Shown here: positions 1 through 11,591 of the stretch, piece after piece
How positions within the stretch are numbered: the stretch's first letter is position 1
Layout of the letters: every line of letters starts with the position of its first letter
Origin: Halobellus rarus
GTDB taxonomy: Archaea > Halobacteriota > Halobacteria > Halobacteriales > Haloferacaceae
Assembly (NCBI RefSeq): GCF_024494595.1
Contig: NZ_JANHDI010000002.1
Location: 248,001-312,000, forward strand
Reading direction: 5' to 3'
Length of the DNA stretch: 64,000 nt
The notes under the pieces: generated by a model
The model's database searches: none
What the model was told of the DNA's origin: nothing
Seen by the model: the letters and a program-made list of their open reading frames with translations, nothing else
Translations under genes and position numbers: made by a program

Positions 1-20
1 CGACGAACGACGCAGGACGG

Positions 21-588
21 GTGATCGCCGTGTCGTCGAGGCTCGCGGTGCTCCGACGCCTCCTCGAACGCGAGGACGTCCGCGCCATCTCCCGGCGATA
101 CTTCGTCTCGAACGGGTTCGACGGGACGCTGACGAGCATCGGCGTCATCGTCGGCGCGGTGCTGTCGGGGATCCCCGACGGGATGACGGTCGTCAAGATC
201 GGACTCGGGGCCGCCGTGGGGCTGGGAACTTCGGCCCTCTGGAGCGTCTGGGAGATCGAACGCGCCGAAACGCGGGCGGAGATCCTCCGCATCGAGCGCG
301 CGATGTTGATCGACCTCGACGACACGCGCGTCCATCGCGAACGGCGAGGCGCGCGGTTCGTCCACGCGGCGGCCAGCGGCCTCGGACCGCTCATCGGCGT
401 CCTGATCCCGCTCGTCCCGTTCCTGTTCGAGGGAGGGGTGCTGACGATGGCCGAGGCGGGCGTGATCGGCGTCGCCCTCGGTATCGGCGTCCTCGCGGTG
501 TTCGGCGCGTACATGAGCACCATCGCAGGGCAGCAGTGGTACGTCTCGGCGCTCCGGATGGCGCTCGCGGGGCTCGTCGTCGCCGTGA

Positions 589-611
<23 letters not shown>
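21..611 (+). CDS. VIT1/CCC1-like integral membrane protein (TIGR00267-like)
   Basis: A 196-residue hydrophobic protein. After a basic N-terminus comes a segment with an SNGFDGTLTS motif at about residues 30-40, which resembles the first membrane helix of VIT1/CCC1-type iron/manganese transporters and the archaeal TIGR00267 group. About four or five membrane segments follow, the last ending at the C-terminus, with a charged EIERAETRAEIL stretch near residues 75-90. The frame is open to the window edge, so the GTG at 21 is only the first start visible and the true start could lie upstream. It meets the P-type ATPase tail to tail with a 23-nt overlap. The family call comes from motif memory, and the substrate is unknown. 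Confidence 0.6.
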
Positions 612-3258
<2,647 letters not shown>

Positions 3259-3287
3259 CGGTTGTCAACACGTTCACAGCACTGACG

Positions 3288-3295
3288 TATATAAC
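3288..3295 (-). promoter_or_regulatory. TATA box of the P-type ATPase gene
   Basis: A TATATAAC stretch lies 30-37 nt upstream of the ATG at 3258. The spacing predicts a very short leader, as usual for haloarchaeal mRNAs. Confidence 0.5.
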
Positions 3296-3362
3296 ATCCC
3301 CGGCGACGCGATTTCAGCCGCCGTGAGGTGCCTTTTTGGTGGTACCACACGGGGGTCGTAGT

Positions 3363-3770
3363 ATGACGACGTACGTACTCGCGACGAACCACGTCGACAC
3401 GAGCGCGCGACTCTGTGATTACCTGGTCGACCGCGTCTCGACGAGCGACGAGATTCACGCCGTCAACTCACACCGCGGCGGCGACGAGACGGACAGCCAG
3501 GACATCCGGGACGGCGAGGAGTCGCTGACGGTCGTCTCCTCGCGTCTCGGCGGGTTCGCCACCGTCGAGACCCACCAGTACGTCCGCGACAACGCCCCCT
3601 ACGAGGACGTCCTCGCACAGGCCGAGGACGTCGACGCCGACGAGATCGTGATGGGGATCCGCAAGCGAAACCCGACCGCGAAGGTGGTCTTCGGCAGCAC
3701 CGCACAGCGGATTCTCCTCCACTCGAACCGACCGATCGCGGTCGTCCCGCTCGTCGAAGTCGACGAGTGA
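3363..3770 (+). CDS. Universal stress protein (UspA) family
   Basis: A 135-residue single-domain UspA-like protein starting MTTYVLATNHVD. The C-terminal part keeps the nucleotide-binding pattern: DEIVMGIRKR, then FGSTAQRILLHSNRPIAVVPL, matching the G-x2-G-x9-G(S/T) region of ATP-binding Usp proteins in degenerate form. I chose the ATG at 3363 instead of the upstream alternative at 3336 because the protein family begins directly with the first beta strand. It diverges from the P-type ATPase with about 100 bp between the starts. Its role (stress or ion response) is inferred from the family only. Confidence 0.85.
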   Translation: MTTYVLATNHVDTSARLCDYLVDRVSTSDEIHAVNSHRGGDETDSQDIRDGEESLTVVSSRLGGFATVETHQYVRDNAPYEDVLAQAEDVDADEIVMGIRKRNPTAKVVFGSTAQRILLHSNRPIAVVPLVEVDE

Positions 3771-3804
3771 CCGGCCGGCGAGAACGGACACCGCCGCCCG
3801 CGCG

Positions 3805-5097
3805 CTACTCGTCCGCCTCGATCACCGCGTCGGCGAGCATCGGGACGAACGTGCCGATGTCCGTCACCATCCCGATCGCCTGGGAACTCCCCCGATCGAG
3901 CAGTTGCGTCACCGTCGCCGGGTTGATGTCGACGCAGACGACCTTCGTCGTCGACGGCAGGCAGTTGCCGACGGCGACCGAGTGCAGCAGCGTCGACAGC
4001 ATCAGGACGAGGTCGGCCTCCCTGGCCTGCTCGCGGATCGCCTCCTGAGCCTCCACGGCGTCGGTGATCGTATCTGGCAGCGGCCCGTCGTCGCGGATCG
4101 ACCCCGCGAGCACGTAGGGGACGTCGTTCTCGACACACTCGTACATCACGCCCTCCGTGATCAGTCCGTCCTCGACGGCGGGTTCGATGCCGCCGGCGCG
4201 GATGACCTCGCTGATCGTGTAGATGTGGTGTTTGTGACCCTTTCGCGGGTGCTCCATCGTCTCCATATCCATCCCCAGCGACGTCCCGTAGAGGCCGCGT
4301 TCGATGTCGTGGGTCGCGAAGCCGTTGCCCGCCGAGAGCATATCGACGTATCCCTCCCGGACCAGTCGCGCGAGGTCGTCGCCGCCGCCCGCGTGGATGA
4401 CGGCCGGCCCGGCGACGACGAGGACTGACTCCCCCCGCGCTTTGGTCTCGACCAGCGCGTCGGCGACCTCCTCGATGAGCGATTCGGAGGGCCGCTCCGC
4501 GGAGACGCCGCCCTGCATAAATCCGAACGGGCCGGAGGAATCCCGCGGGCGGTCGGGCGGCTTGACGCGGATCCCGACCTCGTCGGTGACGACGAGGTCG
4601 CCCTCCCGGATGGCGTTGAGGACTTTCGTCCGCGCGCGGACGGAATCCTCGCCTCCGCCCTCCTCGACAACGTCACCAGAACTCTCCGAGTTCTGGTTGC
4701 TCGTCGAGCTTTGCTCGACGACGATCGCGCAGTCCATCTCGATGTGCTCGACGGGGATCCACTCCCCGTCGTATCTAATCTCGGTCGGGTGGTTCGTCGT
4801 CGAGTAGAAGCCCGCCGGGACGACCTGGTCGGCGGGCGCGGGTTCGACACGGGCGTCGACCGGGTCCGCCAGGTTCGCGCCGTTCTGGTGGAGCTCGTGG
4901 AGGATCTCCCGGAGGGTCTCCTCGTCGTCGGCACCGACCTCCATCCGGCAGTAGGAGGTCTCGTCTTTGTGTCTGCCGACGTCGAACGTCTCGATCTCGA
5001 AGGTGCCGCCGAGGTCCATCACGATCCCGAAGGCGCGCTGCATCGTCCCCGAGTCGATGATGTGACCGTCGAGTTCGACGGTTCGCGTGGCGTTCAT
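3805..5097 (-). CDS. TIGR00300 / archaeal ornithine cyclodeaminase-type protein
   Basis: A 430-residue protein whose N-terminal region (about residues 1-125) matches the LOR/SDH-type domain, with the signature RTVELDGHIIDSGTMQRAF. The C-terminal two thirds form a Rossmann-like domain with VVAGPAVIHAGGGDDLARL and the DINPATVTQLLDRGSSQA segment. Members of this family (TIGR00300) in methanogens have been shown to be ornithine cyclodeaminases, converting ornithine to proline and ammonia. An acidic, Ser/Asn-rich stretch around residues 130-150 interrupts the two domains. The ATG at 5097 begins the conserved first strand. The activity in haloarchaea is inferred from the family. Confidence 0.75.
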   Translation of the reverse strand: MNATRTVELDGHIIDSGTMQRAFGIVMDLGGTFEIETFDVGRHKDETSYCRMEVGADDEETLREILHELHQNGANLADPVDARVEPAPADQVVPAGFYSTTNHPTEIRYDGEWIPVEHIEMDCAIVVEQSSTSNQNSESSGDVVEEGGGEDSVRARTKVLNAIREGDLVVTDEVGIRVKPPDRPRDSSGPFGFMQGGVSAERPSESLIEEVADALVETKARGESVLVVAGPAVIHAGGGDDLARLVREGYVDMLSAGNGFATHDIERGLYGTSLGMDMETMEHPRKGHKHHIYTISEVIRAGGIEPAVEDGLITEGVMYECVENDVPYVLAGSIRDDGPLPDTITDAVEAQEAIREQAREADLVLMLSTLLHSVAVGNCLPSTTKVVCVDINPATVTQLLDRGSSQAIGMVTDIGTFVPMLADAVIEADE

Positions 5098-5204
5098 CGG
5101 CGAAAGTGCGTCCGGGAGCTAAAAGACGGTTGCGCCGGAGGCGCGTCCGGCGAAGAAGCGGCGACCGCGTCGGGCGATCAGCGAGGTCGACTCGATGGCG
5201 TCCG

Positions 5205-6185
5205 TCACTCCTCGACTGCGGCGTCGAGGAAGGCCAGTCCGTGCCCGACCGCCTGCTCGAAGCCGGTTCCGTCGTAGAGGTCGAAGTGCCCCGACGGGAG
5301 CCGAACGAGCGTCGCGTCGGCGATCTCCTCGCTTGCCTCCTCGATCGATTCGATCGGGACCACGTCGTCGCGGGTGCCGCCGACGAACAGGACAGGACGG
5401 GCGAGTCGCTCCCGGTCCGGGTCGCCGACGTGTCGGGCCAGCGCGAGCAGGGACCGAGCGGGGAGTCGTCCGTCCCAGTCGTCGCCGGCGACGTCGCGGT
5501 AGCCGCGGTGGGCGCTCGGCGTCGAGACGAGCGAGAGGCCGCGCCGGCCGCCGCCTCCGTCGTCGGCGACGGGGATCGAGTGGAACCCGAAGAGCCGCGA
5601 CTGCAACACGTCGCGGATGCCGGAGAGCACGCCGCGCGCGAGGAACCCGAGCCCGCGGTCGCGGAGGAACGCCCGCCCGGAGAGGATCGGAGTCTGGGAG
5701 ACGACCGCGCGAATCCGCGGATCGTCGGCGGCGACGTCGAGGACGGTGCCGCCGGCGAGGTCGACCCCCCAGAGGACGGTCCGGTCGGTCGCGACGTCGC
5801 TGCGTCCCCGCAGTCCCGAGAGCGCCGCCTCCCAGTCGGCGCGCTGCCGCGGCGGCGAGACGAGGTTCCGCGGTTCGCCGTCGCTGTCGCCCGTGTAGCG
5901 CTCGTCGAAGTGGAAGACCGCGTACCCGGCCGCAGCCAGGCGCTCGGCGTAGCGGTCGAGGCCGACGCCCGAGGCACCGATCGGGCCGCCGGCGAGGACG
6001 ACCAGCGCCGGGTCTGAGGGCTGGTCCGGTCGATAGAGCCGACCCACGCACCGCTCGTCGCCGCTGCGGAACGTCATCCTCACCGTCGAGAAGTCGTAGC
6101 GGGAGGGTCGACGCCGGCGAGCGGTATCGCGCCGCGCGTCGCGGCCCGTGTCGCTCCCGTCGGACTCGGGACGGCGGATCGTCAC
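5205..6185 (-). CDS. Alpha/beta hydrolase
   Basis: A 326-residue alpha/beta-hydrolase-fold protein. Visible are VVLAGGPIGASGVGLDRYAERLAAAGY (oxyanion region), a VFHFDERYTGDSDG strand-turn, LWGVDLAGGTVLD at the position of the nucleophile elbow, PVLFVGGTRDDVVP for the acid loop, and SGHFDLYDG near the end for the catalytic His. At the elbow the expected G-x-S-x-G reads G-V-D-L-A-G, so Asp replaces Ser, as in epoxide-hydrolase or dehalogenase relatives, or the site is inactive. I chose the GTG at 6185 because it overlaps the stop of the upstream gene (GTGA) and the family begins later; the frame is also open further upstream. The substrate is unknown. Confidence 0.7.
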   Translation of the reverse strand: MTIRRPESDGSDTGRDARRDTARRRRPSRYDFSTVRMTFRSGDERCVGRLYRPDQPSDPALVVLAGGPIGASGVGLDRYAERLAAAGYAVFHFDERYTGDSDGEPRNLVSPPRQRADWEAALSGLRGRSDVATDRTVLWGVDLAGGTVLDVAADDPRIRAVVSQTPILSGRAFLRDRGLGFLARGVLSGIRDVLQSRLFGFHSIPVADDGGGGRRGLSLVSTPSAHRGYRDVAGDDWDGRLPARSLLALARHVGDPDRERLARPVLFVGGTRDDVVPIESIEEASEEIADATLVRLPSGHFDLYDGTGFEQAVGHGLAFLDAAVEE

Positions 6186-6532
6186 TGTCCGTCCTCCGAG
6201 AGCGTCTCGATCACACGCGCGGAGAACTCCTCGCCGCTGATGTCGTACTCGAGGTACCCCCGGAACCACTCGGGCTCGGCGTACCAGGTTCCCTGGACGT
6301 CGTCCTCGTGGCGGATGACCGTCGCCTCCACCCGTTTCGGTTCCCACTCGTCGTGTTCGGCGGCGTCGATGAACGTCCGCAGCGCGCGTCCCATCTCCTG
6401 GTGGTTCACGGTGACGTCGGGAAACGCGGTCAGGTAGACCAGATCGACGGTCTCGCCGCCCCGGTCGATCGATTCGACGCTGATCCCGTTCGATCGGAGT
6501 TCGCCCTCGAGTCCGGAAATGACGTCGGTCAT
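6182..6532 (-). CDS. Conserved haloarchaeal protein of unknown function
   Basis: A 116-residue acidic protein beginning MTDVISGLEGELRSNGIS. It has no membrane segment or recognisable catalytic motif. The sequence alternates strands and helices (VDLVYLTAFPDVTVNHQEMGRALRTFID) and looks like a small alpha/beta fold. Its stop codon overlaps the GTG start of the alpha/beta hydrolase, so the two are probably translated together. The ATG at 6532 is preferred over upstream candidates because the extra N-terminal sequence is basic and unlike haloarchaeal coding sequence. I do not recognise the family. Confidence 0.7.
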   Translation of the reverse strand: MTDVISGLEGELRSNGISVESIDRGGETVDLVYLTAFPDVTVNHQEMGRALRTFIDAAEHDEWEPKRVEATVIRHEDDVQGTWYAEPEWFRGYLEYDISGEEFSARVIETLSEDGQ

Positions 6533-6735
6533 ACCAGTTCCTTCTGTCCGGAGCGAGTAAACAGTTGCCGCGTCGCGGAACGATCGCTGCGTCGGTGAAC
6601 GATCACCGCGTCGTGACCCGAACGGTGGGCTGTGGATCGAACGGCGCACTGCGGGACGAACGGCGTGTGGGTGCGTCGTGATCAGCACACCGAGCCGGCC
6701 GAAATATCCTTTTTTTCGGCGACCGTACGCCGATT

Positions 6736-7497
6736 GTGACCTCGACCGACGACCCCCTCTCGATCCTCCACGTCGACGACGACCCGGATCTGGGAGGACT
6801 CGTGAAGACGTTCCTAGAACGTGACTCGAACGACATCGACTGCACGGTCACGACAGAGACGTCGCCGGTCGACGCGCTGGATCGAATCCGGTCCGAGGAT
6901 TCCGCGTTCGACTGCGTGATCAGCGATTACAATATGCCAGAGATGAACGGGATCGAGTTCCTCGAAGCCGTCCGCGAGACGCATCCCGAACTCCCCCTCC
7001 TGCTCTTCTCGGGCGAGGAGACGAACGACGTCGCGGCCGAAATCATCCGCGCCGGTCTCACGGACTACCTCCGGAAGGGAAGGGGAACCGGCCAGTACAC
7101 GATGCTGATCCGGCGGGTCGAACACGCCGTCGAAGGCGGCGGGCAGTTCGATCCCGAGGCCGAGACCGAACTCGACGGCGTCGGCGTCGTCGGCAGCGAC
7201 GAACGCTTCGAGGCGGCCGACGACACCTACGCGTCGTTCTACGGCTACGATTCCGAGGACGTCGAGGGCAAACACTGGACAGAACTGCACCCCGAGGAGG
7301 AGGTCGAGCACATCCGCACGCACGTCCTGCCGATCGTCCGGCGCGGCGGGGAGTGGAGCGGTCGGAGTCGAGGGCTGCGATCCGACGGCAGTACGTTCAC
7401 CGAGTCGAAGATGGTGACGGCGCTCGACGACGGGAGGCTGCTGATCGCCGTCTCGGAACTCGACGACTCGAAACTGGGATCAGAACGGTCGAAATAG
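6736..7497 (+). CDS. Response regulator with receiver and PAS domains
   Basis: A 253-residue signalling protein. Residues 8-125 form a CheY-like receiver with the acidic pocket HVDDDPD, the phospho-acceptor Asp64 in ISDYNMPEMNG, a Ser in LLFSGEE and the conserved Lys in YLRKGRG. Residues 145-245 form a PAS-like domain (FYGYDSEDVEGKHWTELHPEEE). There is no DNA-binding domain, so it probably works through protein contacts or phosphorelay, as many haloarchaeal receiver-PAS proteins do. The start is a GTG. An AT-rich stretch at about 6702-6716 lies at promoter distance. No cognate kinase is adjacent. Confidence 0.88.
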   Translation: MTSTDDPLSILHVDDDPDLGGLVKTFLERDSNDIDCTVTTETSPVDALDRIRSEDSAFDCVISDYNMPEMNGIEFLEAVRETHPELPLLLFSGEETNDVAAEIIRAGLTDYLRKGRGTGQYTMLIRRVEHAVEGGGQFDPEAETELDGVGVVGSDERFEAADDTYASFYGYDSEDVEGKHWTELHPEEEVEHIRTHVLPIVRRGGEWSGRSRGLRSDGSTFTESKMVTALDDGRLLIAVSELDDSKLGSERSK

Positions 7498-7524
7498 CGA
7501 TTCCGACCGGTCGCGGCGGTCCGT

Positions 7525-8274
7525 TCACTCGACCCCGACGCGCAGGCCGTCGCGGGCGAACCGGACGTCGCCGTCGTAGCGCGCCCCGATCGAGTCGAGC
7601 ATCTCCTCGTGGCGGCCCTCGGTGTGGGGGTAGAGATGCGTCAGGTAGACGCGCCCGATATCGCGGCCCGCGAGCGCCTCGCCGAGTTGCGACGGCGTCG
7701 GGTGGTTCGAGACGTCGACGTCGTCCGGGAAGGAGCAGTCGTGCGCGAGGACGGCGGCGCCGTCGGCGAACCTCGCGAGACGCACCTCGGCCTCGCCGTC
7801 ACCCGAAACCACGACGTCGCCGTCGGAGCCCTCGGCGGAAAACCGGTAGGCCAGACAGTCCACCGAGTGGGTCGTCTCCGTCGCGGAGACGTCGAAGCCG
7901 GCGACCGAGAACTCGGTCGGGCCGACCTCGCGTACGCTCAGGTCGACGCGTCCGTCGAGGTACTCGTGGACGGAGAGCAGGTCGTCGACGAGCGATTTGG
8001 TCCCCGCGGGACCGACGACTTCGAGGTGTTCCTCGCCGGCCAGCCAGCGCGCCTTCAACAGCGGGAGCAGGTCGGCGACGTGGTCGAGGTGATGATGCGT
8101 CAGGAGCACCGTCGATACGCCCTCGTAGCCGACGTCCGTGCCGGCGAGCCGGTGGAGGACACCGCTGCCGCAGTCGACGAGGAGGGACCGGTCCTCCCGC
8201 TGGAGGAGCAGCCCCGCCTGCACTCGGTCGGGGAGGGGCATCGCGCTGCCGGTCCCGAGGAACGTCAATTGCAT
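7525..8274 (-). CDS. MBL-fold metallo-hydrolase, RNase Z-like
   Basis: A 249-residue metallo-beta-lactamase-fold enzyme starting MQLTFLGTGSAMPLPDR. The metal motif HxHxDH is at residues 60-65 (THHHLDHVADL), with further ligands at AHDCSFPDD (His/Asp) and in VYLTHLYPHTEG. This arrangement and the GTGSAMP start match the tRNase Z / arylsulfatase-like branch. The enzyme could be tRNase Z or a related phosphodiesterase; the extended exosite arm of true tRNase Z is not obvious. The ATG at 8274 begins the conserved first strand. A TATA-like box lies at 8339-8348 on this strand, implying a leader of about 40 nt. Confidence 0.8.
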   Translation of the reverse strand: MQLTFLGTGSAMPLPDRVQAGLLLQREDRSLLVDCGSGVLHRLAGTDVGYEGVSTVLLTHHHLDHVADLLPLLKARWLAGEEHLEVVGPAGTKSLVDDLLSVHEYLDGRVDLSVREVGPTEFSVAGFDVSATETTHSVDCLAYRFSAEGSDGDVVVSGDGEAEVRLARFADGAAVLAHDCSFPDDVDVSNHPTPSQLGEALAGRDIGRVYLTHLYPHTEGRHEEMLDSIGARYDGDVRFARDGLRVGVE

Positions 8275-8626
8275 ACCGTCGCGTACGGCGGGGCGGCCGA
8301 AAGTCGTTCGGAACGAGCGTCGACTCCCACCCGGCGTAGGTTTATACGCGAACGGGCGGCCAACGTCGCCGTGATCTGAACCTGACCCCGCGTCGGGCCG
8401 CGGTTGCTCGGCACGCCGGCGCGGGGACGAGAGCGACGACGCCGTGACGGGGGCGTCGTCGCCGGCGGTGTGCCGACTGTTCGCCACGCACTCCCCCCGG
8501 ACGGTGAACGTGCCAGCGACGCCGACGGATCGCCGTCTGGTCGATGGTCGTGGGCGGTCTGGCGGTATGAATCCTCTCGCGGGGTCGGGCAGAACCCACT
8601 TATTCGTTCGCTCCTACCTACGGACG
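8275..8626. other. Divergent intergenic region, 352 bp
   Basis: This stretch separates the leftward metallo-hydrolase from the rightward helicase. It holds a TATA-like TATAAA box for the metallo-hydrolase (8339-8348, minus strand) and a CTTATT box at 8599-8604, about 25 nt before the helicase ATG. Both flanking frames are open into it, but the sequence is Arg/Pro-rich when translated and I see no gene. Confidence 0.4.
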
Positions 8627-11518
8627 ATGCCGACGCCCGGGCGAGAACTACTCCGACGAGTCGCCGCCGAGGCAGAAGCGGGCGTCGACGACGTCGATAC
8701 CGGTGGTGGCGGCTCTGGAACCGGTGAAACGGACGATTCAGACGTCCCTGAAACGGGCGGCTCGGACGCCGAGGACGCGATCGGTTCGGACCGCGCCCTC
8801 GGGAACGGGCCGTTCGAGTTCGACCCCGAATCGGTCGAAATCGCCGACGAGGACGTCCTCGATAGACTCGAACCGGCGGTTCGAGAGTGGTGGGCCCAGG
8901 AGTTCGGCCGCTACGTCGGACAGAACGGCGGGTTCTTTACGCCGCCGCAACGGGAAGCCGTCCCGCTCGTCGACGAGGGAGAGAACGCGCTCGTCTGTGC
9001 GCCGACTGGTTCGGGAAAGACGTTGGCGTCCTTTACAGCGATCCTCAACGACCTGTTTCGTCGCGGACGAGAGCAGGAAGAGGGCCTCGATAACACGGTC
9101 TACTGCCTGTACGTGTCGCCGCTGAAGTCGCTCGCGAACGACATCCACCGCAACCTCACCGTGCCGCTCGAAGGAATCCGCGAGCGGATGGCGGACCGCG
9201 GAGAGGACGTCGAAGTGCGTCACGCGATTCGCCACGGCGACACCGACCCGGCGGCCCGACAGCGGATGCTGGAGGAGACGCCGCACGTCCTCAACACGAC
9301 GCCGGAGACGCTCGCGATCCTGCTGAACGCGCCGAAGTTCAGAGAGAAGCTTCGTTCCGTCGAGTACGTCGTCGTCGACGAAATCCACAGCCTCGCGGCG
9401 AACAAGCGCGGAACGCACCTGTCGGTCTCCTTAGAGCGCTTGGAGGACCTCGCCGACGCGTCGCCGACGCGGATCGGCTGTTCGGCGACCGTCGAACCGC
9501 TCTCGGAGATGGCGGAGTTCCTCGTCGGCTACGACGGCGAGGGGAATCCACGGGAACACGAGATCGTCGACACCCGGTTCGTCCGCGACTTCGACCTGCG
9601 GGTCGAGTGTCCGACCGACGACCTGATTCACACGCCCCGGACGGCGGTCCAGTCGGGGTTCTACGACCGGTTGCACGAACTCGTCGAGTCCCACGAGAAC
9701 ACGCTCGTGTTCACCAACTCCCGATCGGGCGCGGAGCGCGTCCTCGAGAACCTCCGCGGGCGCTTCGACGACTACGACGAGTCGAACTCGGGCTGTCACC
9801 ACGGCAGCCTCTCGAAGGAGCGTCGACAGGCCGTCGAGGAGGGGCTGAAAGACGGCTCGCTGGACGTCGTGACGACCTCGACGAGCCTGGAACTCGGGAT
9901 CGATATGCCGCACCTTGATCTGGTCGTCCAGGTCGGCTCGCCGAAGTCGGTCGCGTCGCTGCTCCAGCGCGTCGGCCGCGCGGGGCACAGCCTCGGACAG
10001 ACGGTCGAGGGTCGCGTGATCGCGCTCGACCGCGACGAACTCGTCGAGTGCGCGGTGATGGTTCGGAAGGCCGAAGCGGGATTCGTCGACCGGGTGTTCG
10101 TCCCGGAGAACGCCCACGACGTCGCCGCCCAGCACGTCTACGGGATGGCCATCAACGACGTCCGGCGAGAGGCCGACGTGCTGGGGACGCTCCGCCGGGC
10201 CTACCCCTACCGGAACTACACCGACGCCGACTGGGAGCGACTGCTCCGGTATCTCACCGCCGACTACGACGGCCTCGAATCGAAGAACGTCTACGCGAAG
10301 GTCTGGCGCGATACCAACGACGCGCCGGACGGCGAACACCACTACGAGGCGTTCGACGTCGGCGAACCGCTGCTCGGGAAGCGCGGGCGTCTCGCTCGCG
10401 TCATCTACATGACCAACCTCGGGACGATCCCCGACTCGTTCACCTGCGAGGTGGTGACTCGGCGGGGCGACGAGTGGGTCGGGACGCTCGACGAGGACTA
10501 CCTCGACACCTTAGAGAAGGGCGACGTGTTCGTCCTCGGCGGCAACCGCTTCGCCTACCGTTACCGCCGCGGCTCGAAGGTGTACGTCGACCCGACGAGC
10601 CAGCAGGCGACGGTTCCCTCGTGGTTCTCCGAACGCCTGCCGCTGTCGTACGACCTCGGCCGCGAGATCGCCGCGTTTCAGTCCGATCTGATCGACCGAC
10701 TCGAAGCCGGCGGTCCCCCCCAAGTCCGCGAGTGGCTCCGGTCGTTCCCGATCGACGAGAACGCGGTCCGGGCGATCACGCGCCTGTTCGACGAGCAGCG
10801 CCGCTACGCCGGCGCGGACAGCGTCGCCACCGACGAGCGGATCGTCGTCGAGGAGACGCTCGATCGCGAGGCGTACCGCAGACACTTCTACGTCCACTCG
10901 ACGTACGGCCGGCGGTTCAACGACGGCCTCTCCCGGCTGGTCGCCGCGCACTGTGCCAGCCGATCGAACGCGAACGTCCAGATCGCCGTCGCGGACAACG
11001 GCTTCTCGCTCTCGATGCCGCTGAACCGGAAGGTCGACGTCGGCGGGATCCTCGGTGACCTCGACCCCGAGACGGTGCGTTCGGATCTCCGGGACGCGCT
11101 CGAGGGGACCGACCTCCTCAAGCGCTACTTCCGGATCAACGCGACGCGTTCGCTGATGATCCTGAAGCGCTACAAGGGCTACGAGAAGTCCGCGGCCGAA
11201 CAGCAGGTGTCCGCGGAGATGCTGCTTTCGTTCGCCGAAGGCCTCGAGGAGTTCGCGGTGATGGAGGAGACCTACCGCGAGATCGTCGAGGACAAACTGA
11301 ACCTGGCGGCCGTCGAAGACGTCCTCGGAGCGGTCCGAGGAGGCGACGTCGACGTCGTCACGAAACGGGTAGACTCCCCCACGCCGCGGGCGTTCGGCCT
11401 CGCGACGCTGCTCGCCAGCGACGTCGTCCTCGCCGAAGACGAGAGCGCGGTGTTGCAGGAGTTCCACGAGCGGGTGCTGGAGTCGATCGGCGACGCCGAC
11501 GAGGATCGCGATCCGTGA
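8627..11518 (+). CDS. lhr: Lhr-type ATP-dependent DEAD/DEAH helicase
   Basis: A 963-residue superfamily 2 helicase of the Lhr (large helicase-related) group, a DNA repair/recombination 3'-5' helicase. It has Walker A APTGSGKT near residue 125, the Walker B motif VVVDEIHSLA near 248, motif III SATVEPL, motif IV-V features (NTLVFTNSRSGAERV, STSLELGIDMP) and motif VI QRVGRAGHSLG. A long C-terminal region carries the winged-helix and Lhr-specific domains (AINDVRREADVLGTLRRAYPYRNYT onward). The N-terminal 75 residues are acidic and low-complexity. The start at 8627 is supported by a TATA-like CTTATT about 25 nt upstream; the frame itself is open back to 8444. Confidence 0.93.
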   Translation: MPTPGRELLRRVAAEAEAGVDDVDTGGGGSGTGETDDSDVPETGGSDAEDAIGSDRALGNGPFEFDPESVEIADEDVLDRLEPAVREWWAQEFGRYVGQNGGFFTPPQREAVPLVDEGENALVCAPTGSGKTLASFTAILNDLFRRGREQEEGLDNTVYCLYVSPLKSLANDIHRNLTVPLEGIRERMADRGEDVEVRHAIRHGDTDPAARQRMLEETPHVLNTTPETLAILLNAPKFREKLRSVEYVVVDEIHSLAANKRGTHLSVSLERLEDLADASPTRIGCSATVEPLSEMAEFLVGYDGEGNPREHEIVDTRFVRDFDLRVECPTDDLIHTPRTAVQSGFYDRLHELVESHENTLVFTNSRSGAERVLENLRGRFDDYDESNSGCHHGSLSKERRQAVEEGLKDGSLDVVTTSTSLELGIDMPHLDLVVQVGSPKSVASLLQRVGRAGHSLGQTVEGRVIALDRDELVECAVMVRKAEAGFVDRVFVPENAHDVAAQHVYGMAINDVRREADVLGTLRRAYPYRNYTDADWERLLRYLTADYDGLESKNVYAKVWRDTNDAPDGEHHYEAFDVGEPLLGKRGRLARVIYMTNLGTIPDSFTCEVVTRRGDEWVGTLDEDYLDTLEKGDVFVLGGNRFAYRYRRGSKVYVDPTSQQATVPSWFSERLPLSYDLGREIAAFQSDLIDRLEAGGPPQVREWLRSFPIDENAVRAITRLFDEQRRYAGADSVATDERIVVEETLDREAYRRHFYVHSTYGRRFNDGLSRLVAAHCASRSNANVQIAVADNGFSLSMPLNRKVDVGGILGDLDPETVRSDLRDALEGTDLLKRYFRINATRSLMILKRYKGYEKSAAEQQVSAEMLLSFAEGLEEFAVMEETYREIVEDKLNLAAVEDVLGAVRGGDVDVVTKRVDSPTPRAFGLATLLASDVVLAEDESAVLQEFHERVLESIGDADEDRDP

Positions 11519-11591
11519 CCGCCTTCCCGTCTCGGACCCTCGAACTTTAGTCCAGTGGCGGTGTCACTCAGTTCACACGGTCGTTCTACTG

